Below, in pieces: positions 6,189 through 15,645 of a stretch of DNA of 21,177 nucleotides. The stretch's first letter is position 1, and each line of letters begins with the position of its first letter. The notes beneath the pieces were generated by a model. It saw nothing but the letters and a program-made list of their open reading frames with translations. It searched no databases and was not told the origin of the DNA. Position numbers and translations under genes: made by a program. Location of the stretch: contig DAIOHQ010000062.1 of the NCBI GenBank assembly GCA_036744635.1, forward strand, positions 1-21,177. Reading direction: 5' to 3'. This DNA is from DAIOHQ01 sp036744635 (GTDB lineage Bacteria; Planctomycetota; Phycisphaerae; Tepidisphaerales; Tepidisphaeraceae).

Positions 6189-8186
6189 ATGGCTTCGATG
6201 ATGAGGAACGGGATCACCGGAGCATGTGGGGTACTGTGGCTGTGCGGCATGACCCTCGCCGCCACCAGTGTGCCGGCATGCAAGTTGCCAGCGATCCCGC
6301 CCCCGCCGGCGCGGTGCTCGCTGGCAGACGCTCAGCGGCTGATTGCCCTGGTGGATGATGACGAAGCGGATGTGCGCCAGCGGGCCGCCGAGATGGTCAA
6401 CAATTTCAACGGCGACCAGTTTCCGTTGATCCAGCGCGCGCTGGCCGCACCCAACCTCAGTCCCGAAGCCCAAGGGCGGCTAGAGGCCGCAACGCCTCTG
6501 GTTCGCGCCCGCTGGGAGCGCCTTCAGCGGGCCAAGCCGGCGGGGAATTGGCTGGAGAAGGCCTTTCTGGCGGGCTACGAACAAGCGGGGCGCACCGACT
6601 CGCGTTGGAATGAACCGGTAAGGGAGGCCCTCCGCCAGTATGTGCAATGCACCATCACGGGGTGGGACGAGTGGATCGATCAACGGGCTGCGTTGAAGCG
6701 GGCCACCGACAAGGCCGTCGATGCCGGCTGCGACGATGCGATTCTTGTGTACCTCGCCGATCTGTGCGCGCTCGACGTCCCCGGGAGGCCGGCGCAGCTG
6801 CAGCAGCTGCGAAAGGACGTGCAGAAAATCGCTGACAGCGCTTATCCCGTCGATTGCCGGGGCTGGCTGGTGCTGGACTATGCCTCGTGGAGCAAGACCA
6901 CAGAACCCACCCTCCTGTCGCGGGTCAAACAGTGGCTGCCCGACATCCTCGACCGCCAGGCGCACAAGCCCGATCCCATGACCTCGTCCATTGCCTACAG
7001 CTATGTGATGCGCATGAACAACGTGCTGATGCCCAATTCCAACCCTGAGACGGCGTTCGGCTTCATCCAGCCCATCTACGAAAAGGCCTGGCCGAACGAT
7101 CCGGGACCGTTGTGCTATTTCGCCTTTGCTGAGATTTATCGGGCGGACATCTACCGCGATGTCCGCATCCCGCTATCGGGAGCGCCTGATTCCGAGGAGC
7201 AGTTCGCCCAGCACATGACCAAGGCCGTGCAAGCGTTGGAGAAAGCGTGGACGATGCGGAAAGACGACCCGTTGACCGCGGAACTCATGTTCGAAGCCAA
7301 GGCCGGCCTTGCACAGGACCTGCCGGAAATTCGGACTTGGTACCAGCGCGCGAAGGCAGCGCAACCTGACAACCATGGCATTTGCCGACGCATGTCGGAT
7401 TGCCTGTTCAATAGCGGGGAGGGCGCTGAGGCGATGCTGGCCTTCGGACGCGAATGCCTGGAAGCGGGCAACTGGCGCGCTGGCGATCCATTCGATCTGG
7501 TTATGGCACACAACTGGCTGGCGAAGCGCACCGGCAACGCCACGGGCTATTGGCGCGACGAACCGCAGGCTTGGCGCGACGTCAACAGCGTGTACGCCAC
7601 CTACCTGCGGCTCTATCCCGATGACAAGGGAGCGCGCAGTTTGTATGCGCGAATCGCCTGCGATTGCGGCCAATGGCAAACCGCCGATGAGCAGTTCAAG
7701 CTTATCGGCGATATGCCGAACCTCGACTCATACCATGGCTTGCCAGATTTTCTATTGAAGCGTTACGCCGCTGCCCGGCGCTCGGGGACCAAATTGCCCC
7801 CCGAACTCTTCACCGCGACCGATGGCGTTCAATACCGTACGCGGACGGTCGATGACAAGGACACAGTTGACATCACCTATCCGCAGAAGCCCCCCGGCCG
7901 CGGGCAACAGCCTCATCTCGAAGCGGATGGCGATGGACGCGACATCGCCATCTTCCTGGGCGACGGGGATAACCGCTTTTTCCATTTCGTCAAAGGCGCA
8001 TATACAGCCAAGCAAGACATGGAGGACAAGCTGGTACATGAGGGCAAGCTGTTCATCCTGACAAGGCCGGACGGCGGGCGGCTGGCCTTTAATGATTTCA
8101 CGGTCGCCCCCGCCTTGCGCGGTAAACTGGCCACTATCGGCAACGACGCAGGCCGCTCAGCCGCTGCGACGCAAGGATCCGAATAA
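6189..8186 (+). CDS. large exported TPR-like protein of unknown function
   Basis: A 665-residue protein I cannot assign to a named family. Residues about 5-31 form an export signal (hydrophobic GACGVLWLCGMTLAATSVPA, then Cys); the Cys context is not a good lipobox, so it is probably secreted or periplasmic. Residues about 45-75 (ADVRQRAAEMVNNFNGDQF) resemble a HEAT-type helix. The middle, roughly 100-560, is helical with TPR-like character, including AFAEIYRADIYR, AVQALEKAWTMRKDDPLTAE and ARIACDCGQWQTADEQF. A Trp- and Asp-rich C-terminal part (about 570-655) looks like beta structure. There are many Cys residues for an exported protein. GAGGAAA lies 5 nt before the chosen ATG. No neighbouring gene suggests a partner. 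Confidence 0.72.
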   Translation: MASMMRNGITGACGVLWLCGMTLAATSVPACKLPAIPPPPARCSLADAQRLIALVDDDEADVRQRAAEMVNNFNGDQFPLIQRALAAPNLSPEAQGRLEAATPLVRARWERLQRAKPAGNWLEKAFLAGYEQAGRTDSRWNEPVREALRQYVQCTITGWDEWIDQRAALKRATDKAVDAGCDDAILVYLADLCALDVPGRPAQLQQLRKDVQKIADSAYPVDCRGWLVLDYASWSKTTEPTLLSRVKQWLPDILDRQAHKPDPMTSSIAYSYVMRMNNVLMPNSNPETAFGFIQPIYEKAWPNDPGPLCYFAFAEIYRADIYRDVRIPLSGAPDSEEQFAQHMTKAVQALEKAWTMRKDDPLTAELMFEAKAGLAQDLPEIRTWYQRAKAAQPDNHGICRRMSDCLFNSGEGAEAMLAFGRECLEAGNWRAGDPFDLVMAHNWLAKRTGNATGYWRDEPQAWRDVNSVYATYLRLYPDDKGARSLYARIACDCGQWQTADEQFKLIGDMPNLDSYHGLPDFLLKRYAAARRSGTKLPPELFTATDGVQYRTRTVDDKDTVDITYPQKPPGRGQQPHLEADGDGRDIAIFLGDGDNRFFHFVKGAYTAKQDMEDKLVHEGKLFILTRPDGGRLAFNDFTVAPALRGKLATIGNDAGRSAAATQGSE

Positions 8187-8488
8187 AACATTCAGACATG
8201 AAGTCAGACGCGTATCGGAGCTATCTGATTCCCATCACGGTTCTGAATGCGGTGCTGAATAATTCATCTGTCACCTTCCAGAATCTAATCCTAACTTCGG
8301 TCGACTCCGATCATTTATGAAATCGGTGATGTCGGCGAGGACGAAAGATCTTTGCTGCTGAAGCGTGAGCGTGGGCACGCTCATCATTTCCCTTCCCCTG
8401 CAAGGGTGAATAAACTGTCGCGACCGAACCGGAGGCGTCGTGGCGGCGAATATCGCGATACAGTGCTAGGATTTCTTGAAGGGAACAA
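8187..8488. other. 302-bp intergenic region upstream of dnaE
   Basis: No gene is visible. A perfect hairpin TGAGCGTG-gg-CACGCTCA at 8366-8383 is another short palindrome, probably of the dispersed kind. AAGGGA at 8479-8484 is the dnaE ribosome site. TAGGAT at 8467-8472 resembles a -10 box but would start transcription inside the ribosome site, so the dnaE promoter remains unidentified. Confidence 0.5.
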
Positions 8489-11400
8489 ATGTCGTTCGTC
8501 CACCTCCACGTTCATACCCATTATTCCCTGCTCGACGGCGCCTGTCGGGTTGGGGATTTGGTAAAGCGCGTGAAGGCGCTGGGAATGGATTCCATCGCCA
8601 TCACCGACCATGGCTGCCTCTTCGGCGTCATCGAGTTTTACAACGAGTGCAAGAAAGAAGGCATCAAGCCGATCATTGGCATGGAAGCCTACATGGCCCC
8701 CGGCGACCGGCGCGAGCGCACCACCGCCAGCGGCGGCGGCGGCGATGCCGCCTATCACCTGCTCCTGCTGGCCGAGAATCTCGAAGGTTACAAGAACCTG
8801 CTCAAGCTCGGCAGCACCGCCTATCGCGAAGGATTTTATTACAAGCCGCGCATCGACAAGGAGGTGCTTCGCGCCCACAAGGCCGGCCTCTTCGCCACCA
8901 GCGCCTGTCTCGGCGGCGAAATCCCCAGCGCCTTCATGAAGCGGGATGCCAAGCACGCCAAAGTCATCGCGGAAACCTATCTCGACATCCTTGGCCCCGA
9001 CCGCTTTTTCATCGAGGTGCAGCGCCAGGGCATCAAAGAGCAGGACATGGTCAACCCCGAGCTGGCGGATTTGGCCAAGCGCCTCGGCTGTGGCCTGGTC
9101 GCCACCAATGACGTCCACTTCCTCAACAAGGAAGATCACTTCGCCCACGATGTGCTCTGCTGCATCTCCATGGGCCGCCTGGTGGCCGATGAGAATCGCC
9201 TCAAATATCCCACCCAGCTCTATCTCAAAAGCCCGCAGGAGATGCAGGAAGGCCTGAGCGACTTCCCCGAGGCGCTGGCCAACACCGTCCGCATCGCCAA
9301 ACAGTGCAACGTCGAGCTGGACTTCTCGAAAAAGTACGCCCCGGTCTATCGGGTGCCGAAGGAAAAGCTGAAACCCAGTAGCTCGGGCGTCTCGCCCGTG
9401 GCCGGCGCGGAAGATCACGGGCGAGACGCCCCTGCTACGCCCGACGATGAACGCTATCTCCGCCAGCTCTGCGACGAAGGTTTAGTCTGGCGCTACGGCA
9501 CCGCCGACGTGTCGGCCGACATCCGCCAGCGCCTCGACTACGAGCTCTTCGTCATCGCCAAGAAAAACTTCTGCTCCTACTTCCTGATCGTCTGGGATTT
9601 CTGCAACTACGCCCGCGACAACGGCATTCCCGTGGGGGCCAGAGGCTCGGGCGTCGGCACCATGGTCGGCTACCTCCTCGGCCTGTGCAACGTCGATCCC
9701 ATCAAATACGGCCTGCTCTTCGAGCGTTTCATGGACCCCAGCCGCAACGAGATGCCCGATATCGACATCGACATCTGCCAGGAAGGCCGCCAGAAAGTCA
9801 TCGAATACGTCCGCAACAAATACGGCCACGTCGCCCAGATCATCACCTTCGGCACGCTGGCGGCCAAAGCCGCCTGCAAGGACGTCGGCCGGGTGCTCGG
9901 CGTGCCGCTGGCGGAGATCGACAAGCTCACCAAGCTGATTCCCGGCATTCCGGGCATGACATTGAAGCGGGCTTTAGAGGGTGAGCCGGACCCAAATGGA
10001 AAAGACAAGCGAGTTACCACAGAGTTAGCGCGGCTATACGAAGAAAACCCAACCGCCAAGCAAGTGATCGATCTCGCGCAGAAGCTCGAAGGCATGTGCC
10101 GCAACGCCGGCTGCCACGCCGCCGGCATCATCATCGCCGATCAGCCGCTCGATAACGTCGTCCCCCTCTACAAGGACAAGGATGACAACATCCTCACCCA
10201 ATTCGAAGGCCCCATCGCTGAAAAATGCGGCCTGCTGAAGATGGACTTCCTCGGCCTGCGCACACTCACGACACTCACCCGCGCCGTCGCGCTGGTGAAG
10301 AAAACCAAGAATATCGATGTCGACATCGAGCAGCTCGACTTCACCGATCAGAAGGTCTTCGACCTCTTCCGCCGCGGCGAAAGCAAAGGCGTCTTTCAGT
10401 TTGAATCCGGCGGCATGCAGGACCTGCTGATGAAGATGCAGCCCGACCGCATCGAAGACCTGATCGCCGCCAACGCCCTCTATCGCCCCGGCCCGATGGA
10501 GCTCATCCCCACCTACTGCGCCCGCAAGCATGGCCGCGAGCCGGTGCCGCAGGTGCATCCGATCATGGATGCAATCCTGCGCGAGACCTACGGGATCATG
10601 ACGTACCAGGAAGACGTCATGAAAATCTTCAACCAGCTTGGCGGCATCGAGCTCTCCAACGCCTATAAGCTGATCAAAGCCATCAGCAAGAAAACGGTGG
10701 ATGTCATCGCCAAGTTCCAGCCCGACTTCCTCAAAGGCGCCATGCAGCGCGGCGTCAGCAAGGAAAAAGCCCAGGAAATCTTCGACCTGATTCTCAAGTT
10801 CGGCGGTTATGGTTTCAACAAATCACATTCGACCCGTTACGCCATCGTCGCCTACCAGACCGCCTACCTGAAATGCTATCACCCGGTCGAATACATGTCG
10901 GCCGTGCTGACTTTTGAAATGGGCTCGACCGAAAAAGTCGTCGAATACATCGAGGAATGCCGGAAGCTGACCATGCCGGACGGTTCCAAGGGCATCAAGG
11001 TGCTGCCGCCGGACATCAACTTCTCCGACAAGGACTTCACTCCCACCTACGTCACCGAGCCCCCCCTATCCACCGGCGGCGGCAAGCGCAAGAAAGCCCA
11101 GACCAAAACCGATGGCGTCATCCGCTTCGGCCTCGCCGCCGTGCGCGGCGTCGGCGAGAAGGCGGTGCAGACCATCACCGAAGAGCGGGGAAAAGCCGGC
11201 GAATTCACCAGCCTCTACTCCTTCTGCGAGCGCGTCGACCTCCGCGCTGTCCAGCGCAGCACCATCGAAGCGCTCATCAAGTGCGGCGCCTTCTCCTCGC
11301 CCAATGCCCGCCGCTCCCAGCTTCTCAACGTCGTGGAAAAAGCCTTCGAGATGGGCCAGCAGTCGCAGAACGACAAACGTTCCGGCCAGCTCAACATGTT

Positions 11401-12244
11401 CGGCGCCGCCAGCGCCACGACGATGCGCACCTCCGGCGACACCCTCCCCGACATCGACGAATTCGAAAACGCCGAGCTCCTCAAGCTGGAAAAAGAGCTC
11501 CTCGGCTTCTACATCACCAGCCATCCGCTCACCAGCCACCAGAGCGCCCTGGAGCGCTACACCACCTTCTCCACGCGCGAGGCCAACAGCCTCAGCGAAG
11601 GCACCGAAGTCACCATCGGCGGCATGATCTCGCGGATCAAGAAGGTCATCACCAAGAACGGCCGCTCCGCCGGCATGCCCATGGCCATCATCACCCTGGA
11701 AGACCTCGAAGGCCAGATCGACGGCACGATGTTCGCCGAAACCTACGCGGAAGTGCTGCAGAAATATCCCAACGCCGTCGCCAATGAGTCGATCGTCTTC
11801 GTCAAAGGAAAAGTTGACCGCAAGCGCGAGACCCCCAGCATCCTCGTCAATGAGGTCATCCCCATCGAGGATGCCATCAACCGCCTCACCACCGGCCTGT
11901 TGGTCAAACTGGAAAGCGACCGCCATTCGCCCGACATCCTCCCCCAGCTCAAACCCCTCTTCCGCCAGCACCACGGCCGCCTGCCCATCTGGTTCGAGAT
12001 CCTCACCGCCGAGCAGAAGGTCACGATGAAGGTGAACGGCGACCTCGCGGTCAAACCATCGGCCGAGCTGGTTGAGGAGATCGAGCGCCTGCTCGGCAGC
12101 GGCGCCGCCCAACTCGTCGGCGCCGGCTCCAAGCGCACCCGCCGCCTCCAACAACAACAGCTCTTCAAAGAAGACACCCCCGAACCCATCACCCCCCTGT
12201 CGGAAGAACCCCTCGAATCGCCTTCAGACGATTCCGATATGTAA
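8489..12244 (+). CDS. dnaE: DNA polymerase III alpha subunit (DnaE type)
   Basis: A 1251-residue replicative polymerase. The N-terminal PHP domain (about 3-280) keeps all nine metal ligands expected of active PHP domains: H7, H9, D16, H41, E66, H90, C140, D208, H210. The polymerase Asp residues lie in PDIDID (423-428) and in KMDFLGLRTL (D586). VYRPGPM-type finger sequence appears as ALYRPGPMELIP. QLNMF at 967-971 fits a beta-clamp-binding motif. An OB fold follows (about 1040-1135, starting VTIGGMISRIKKV), then a C-terminal tau-binding-like region. AAGGGA precedes the ATG. Residues about 297-317, between PHP and palm, are encoded by a palindromic repeat and read SSSGVSPVAGAEDHGRDAPA, which is not polymerase sequence. 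The reading frame is nevertheless continuous and all catalytic parts are present, so it is probably functional. Confidence 0.97.
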   Translation: MSFVHLHVHTHYSLLDGACRVGDLVKRVKALGMDSIAITDHGCLFGVIEFYNECKKEGIKPIIGMEAYMAPGDRRERTTASGGGGDAAYHLLLLAENLEGYKNLLKLGSTAYREGFYYKPRIDKEVLRAHKAGLFATSACLGGEIPSAFMKRDAKHAKVIAETYLDILGPDRFFIEVQRQGIKEQDMVNPELADLAKRLGCGLVATNDVHFLNKEDHFAHDVLCCISMGRLVADENRLKYPTQLYLKSPQEMQEGLSDFPEALANTVRIAKQCNVELDFSKKYAPVYRVPKEKLKPSSSGVSPVAGAEDHGRDAPATPDDERYLRQLCDEGLVWRYGTADVSADIRQRLDYELFVIAKKNFCSYFLIVWDFCNYARDNGIPVGARGSGVGTMVGYLLGLCNVDPIKYGLLFERFMDPSRNEMPDIDIDICQEGRQKVIEYVRNKYGHVAQIITFGTLAAKAACKDVGRVLGVPLAEIDKLTKLIPGIPGMTLKRALEGEPDPNGKDKRVTTELARLYEENPTAKQVIDLAQKLEGMCRNAGCHAAGIIIADQPLDNVVPLYKDKDDNILTQFEGPIAEKCGLLKMDFLGLRTLTTLTRAVALVKKTKNIDVDIEQLDFTDQKVFDLFRRGESKGVFQFESGGMQDLLMKMQPDRIEDLIAANALYRPGPMELIPTYCARKHGREPVPQVHPIMDAILRETYGIMTYQEDVMKIFNQLGGIELSNAYKLIKAISKKTVDVIAKFQPDFLKGAMQRGVSKEKAQEIFDLILKFGGYGFNKSHSTRYAIVAYQTAYLKCYHPVEYMSAVLTFEMGSTEKVVEYIEECRKLTMPDGSKGIKVLPPDINFSDKDFTPTYVTEPPLSTGGGKRKKAQTKTDGVIRFGLAAVRGVGEKAVQTITEERGKAGEFTSLYSFCERVDLRAVQRSTIEALIKCGAFSSPNARRSQLLNVVEKAFEMGQQSQNDKRSGQLNMFGAASATTMRTSGDTLPDIDEFENAELLKLEKELLGFYITSHPLTSHQSALERYTTFSTREANSLSEGTEVTIGGMISRIKKVITKNGRSAGMPMAIITLEDLEGQIDGTMFAETYAEVLQKYPNAVANESIVFVKGKVDRKRETPSILVNEVIPIEDAINRLTTGLLVKLESDRHSPDILPQLKPLFRQHHGRLPIWFEILTAEQKVTMKVNGDLAVKPSAELVEEIERLLGSGAAQLVGAGSKRTRRLQQQQLFKEDTPEPITPLSEEPLESPSDDSDM
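9378..9438. repeat. palindromic element E inside dnaE
   Basis: A 61-bp element from GTAGCTCGGGCG to CGCCCCTGCTAC within the dnaE frame. Both arms have the same hairpin core as element D (GGGCG-tct-CGCCC on the left, GGGCG-aga-CGCCC on the right). It is translated as a Ser/Gly/Ala/Asp-rich linker between the PHP and polymerase domains. Confidence 0.85.
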
Positions 12245-12260
12245 TGCGAAATCCTCCCCG

Positions 12261-12352
12261 GTAGCACGGGTTTCCAACCCGTGCCTGGGCGCTTGACGAT
12301 ACCGCGAGCGTTGCGTTTTCACTCCCTCGGCACACTGTGAAAACCGTGCTAC
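12261..12352. repeat. palindromic element F between convergent genes
   Basis: A 92-bp element starting GTAGCACGGG, 16 bp after the dnaE stop, and ending CCGTGCTAC, 6 bp before the lipoprotein stop. The left hairpin GCACGGGTT/AACCCGTGC is identical to that of element A. The right end uses a different stem, GTTTTCAC (12315-12322) with GTGAAAAC (12337-12344). It fills the whole gap between two convergent genes and could serve as a terminator in both directions, though no U-tract follows. Confidence 0.75.
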
Positions 12353-12358
12353 GACGAA

Positions 12359-12847
12359 TCAGTCTCTCCACGGCGCAGTGGTCGGAACACCAACCCGAGT
12401 CGCCGGCGATGGGAGGCGATCGGCCTTTACAAACTCATCGTGTTCCGTCGAATACGCCTGACCCTTGAGGACGTCAGCGCTCTGCACGAACCCGTGTTCG
12501 TCGTACTCCAATCGAAGCATCCGAAGTTTATATTCCGGCATCGCCATCGCGCATAGCGGCCATATCGAGTAGCCATTGATGGTTTCCATCACGTAGCCGA
12601 CGACTCTTCCCTGTTCCCTGGAGTAAGGTGGCTTACCCAATAATCGTTCGATATCGTCTCGACTGACTCCAACACGGATCGGCTTGTTGGAATTCTCTTT
12701 TCCGACCTGCTTGCGAAAATCCGGCCCGCTGTACAGTTTCTCCGGGGTGGGAATATACAAGCATCCAACCAATAAGGTAATCCCCACCGCGAGCAGCGCC
12801 ACCGCCAGGGTGATCCGCGAAGCACGCCGCCCATTGCTCGGCCCCAT
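12359..12847 (-). CDS. small lipoprotein with BamE/SmpA-like segment
   Basis: A 162-residue protein. The N-terminal Arg-rich start, hydrophobic stretch and lipobox LVGC (Cys29) predict a membrane lipoprotein. After Cys29, VGVSRDDIERLLGKPPYS resembles the first helix and turn of the BamE/SmpA/OmlA fold, and LRMLRLEYDEHGFVQSADVL resembles its closing strands. This fold occurs in many small envelope proteins, so function cannot be assigned. AAAGG lies before the ATG. The start is 52 nt after the pdhC stop on the same strand, so it may be co-transcribed with pdhABC, although nothing in its sequence ties it to pyruvate metabolism. Its last residues are proline- and threonine-rich and close to the palindromic element downstream. 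Confidence 0.75.
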   Translation of the reverse strand: MGPSNGRRASRITLAVALLAVGITLLVGCLYIPTPEKLYSGPDFRKQVGKENSNKPIRVGVSRDDIERLLGKPPYSREQGRVVGYVMETINGYSIWPLCAMAMPEYKLRMLRLEYDEHGFVQSADVLKGQAYSTEHDEFVKADRLPSPATRVGVPTTAPWRD

Positions 12848-12899
12848 CTGAGCCTTTCTTTGGCGTCAATCCAAAATCCGCGTCCACAATGCACAATTC

Positions 12900-14396
<1,497 letters not shown>

Positions 14397-14474
14397 GAAT
14401 GCAACTCCGTTCTTCTTCGATCGATTATGGCCAAAACCGACAGTCCTGGGTCCGTCATGCGGCAACGCTCGCGC

Positions 14475-14530
14475 GTAGGGTCCGCTTCAGCGGACGCAAT
14501 CTTCATCCCGTCCGCTGAAGCGGACCCTAC
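14475..14530. repeat. palindromic element G between pdhB and pdhC
   Basis: A 56-bp element with two perfectly inverted 22-bp arms (14475-14496 and 14509-14530), starting GTAGGGTCCG and ending CGGACCCTAC. Each arm contains its own hairpin, TCCGCT-tc-AGCGGA. A 12-bp spacer begins CAATCTT, as does the spacer of element H, so G looks like a shortened copy of it. Confidence 0.88.
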
Positions 14531-14551
14531 ATGAAGCGAGGATTGCCGGAA

Positions 14552-15541
14552 TCACGCCTCTTCATCCTGATAGGTCACTTCGCGCACCGCCGCCACCACG
14601 CGATCCACCGTCGGCTGCATCGCCACCTCAAGATAGTGGTTATACGGCACCGGCACATCCTCGCTGCACACCCGCCGGATCGGCGCATCCAGATCGTCGA
14701 ACACCGCTTCGTAAATCCGCTCCATCACGCCGGCGCCCATCCCGCAGTAAGGCCAATCCTCATCCACGATCACGCAGCGGCTGGTCTTGTGAATCGACTG
14801 CACCAGCGTCTGAATATCCAGCGGCCGCAGCGTGCGCAGGTCGATCACCTCCGCGTCGATATCCTGTTCGGCCAGCTCGTGCGCTGCCTTCAGGCACAGC
14901 TTCACCATCTTCGACCAGCAGATGATCGTCACATCCGACCCCGGCTTCTTCACCTCCGCCTTGCCGATGGGAATCGTGTACTCCTCGGCCGGCACCTCGC
15001 CCATATCGTTGAGCATCAGCTCCGACTCCAGAAAAATCACCGGATCATCGCAGCGAATGGCGCTCTTCAGTAATCCCTTGGCGTCATACGGCGTGGCCGG
15101 CGCCATCACGATCAGCCCCGGCACACGGCTGTACAGCGCATCCACGCGGTGGCTGTGGGTGGCGGCCAACTGGTGGGCAATCCCGTTGCCGCCGCGAAAC
15201 ACGATCGGCACCTTGAACTGCCCGCCGCTCATGTAGCGCACGTTGGCCGCGTTGTTATAGAGCTGGTCGAACGCGACCAGCGAAAAACTCCACGACATGA
15301 ACTCGACAATCGGCCGCAGCCCGCACATCGCCGCCCCCACGCCGATGCCGGCGAAGGCCGCCTCGCTGATCGGCGTGTCGCGCACGCGCTCCGCCCCGAA
15401 TTTCTCCAGCATCCCCTTGCTGACTTTGTACGCGCCGTTGTATTCGGCAACTTCCTCTCCCATGAGGAAGACGGTCTCATCCCGTTCCATCTCCTCCACC
15501 ATCGCCTGGCGGAGGGCCTCTCGGTATTGAATCTCGGGCAT
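14552..15541 (-). CDS. pdhB: pyruvate dehydrogenase E1 component, beta subunit
   Basis: A 329-residue subunit that pairs with PdhA in the thiamine-diphosphate-dependent decarboxylation of pyruvate and acetylation of the E2 lipoyl group. GEEVAEYNGAYKVSKGML (28-45) and RVRDTPISEAAFAGIGVGAA (52-71) are hallmark regions; Glu60 in the PISE motif is the expected ThDP-activating residue. The C-terminal transketolase-like half includes VIDLRTLRPLDIQTL and CVIVDEDW. Length is normal. AAGG precedes the ATG by 7 nt. A palindromic element sits 13 nt upstream of the start, immediately behind the ribosome site, and another separates this gene from pdhC, so the three genes are not tightly coupled although all lie on one strand in pathway order. 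Confidence 0.95.
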   Translation of the reverse strand: MPEIQYREALRQAMVEEMERDETVFLMGEEVAEYNGAYKVSKGMLEKFGAERVRDTPISEAAFAGIGVGAAMCGLRPIVEFMSWSFSLVAFDQLYNNAANVRYMSGGQFKVPIVFRGGNGIAHQLAATHSHRVDALYSRVPGLIVMAPATPYDAKGLLKSAIRCDDPVIFLESELMLNDMGEVPAEEYTIPIGKAEVKKPGSDVTIICWSKMVKLCLKAAHELAEQDIDAEVIDLRTLRPLDIQTLVQSIHKTSRCVIVDEDWPYCGMGAGVMERIYEAVFDDLDAPIRRVCSEDVPVPYNHYLEVAMQPTVDRVVAAVREVTYQDEEA

Positions 15542-15554
15542 CGTTCAACCTTAT

Positions 15555-15637
15555 GTAGGGTCCGCTTTAGCGGACGCAATCTTTCTCGCCCCGCACCCAC
15601 CGCACAGATCCGTTCCGTCCGCTAAAGCGGACCCTAC
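15555..15637. repeat. palindromic element H between pdhA and pdhB
   Basis: An 83-bp element whose 22-bp arms (15555-15576 and 15616-15637) are perfect inverted copies, with hairpin TCCGCT-tt-AGCGGA in each. The arms differ from those of element G by one base pair (TTCAGC versus TTTAGC), and the change is present in both arms. It lies 8 bp from the pdhA stop and 13 bp from the pdhB start. Confidence 0.88.
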
Positions 15638-15645
15638 TCCATTCC

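Noticed and set aside
8467..8472. TAGGAT as the dnaE -10 box
   Set aside because: There is no -35 partner, and the start of transcription would fall in the ribosome-binding site.
11066..12157. A 363-codon minus-strand reading frame
   Set aside because: It is fully antisense to the C-terminal part of dnaE. It shows Gly/Ala/Asp-rich low complexity and no family features.
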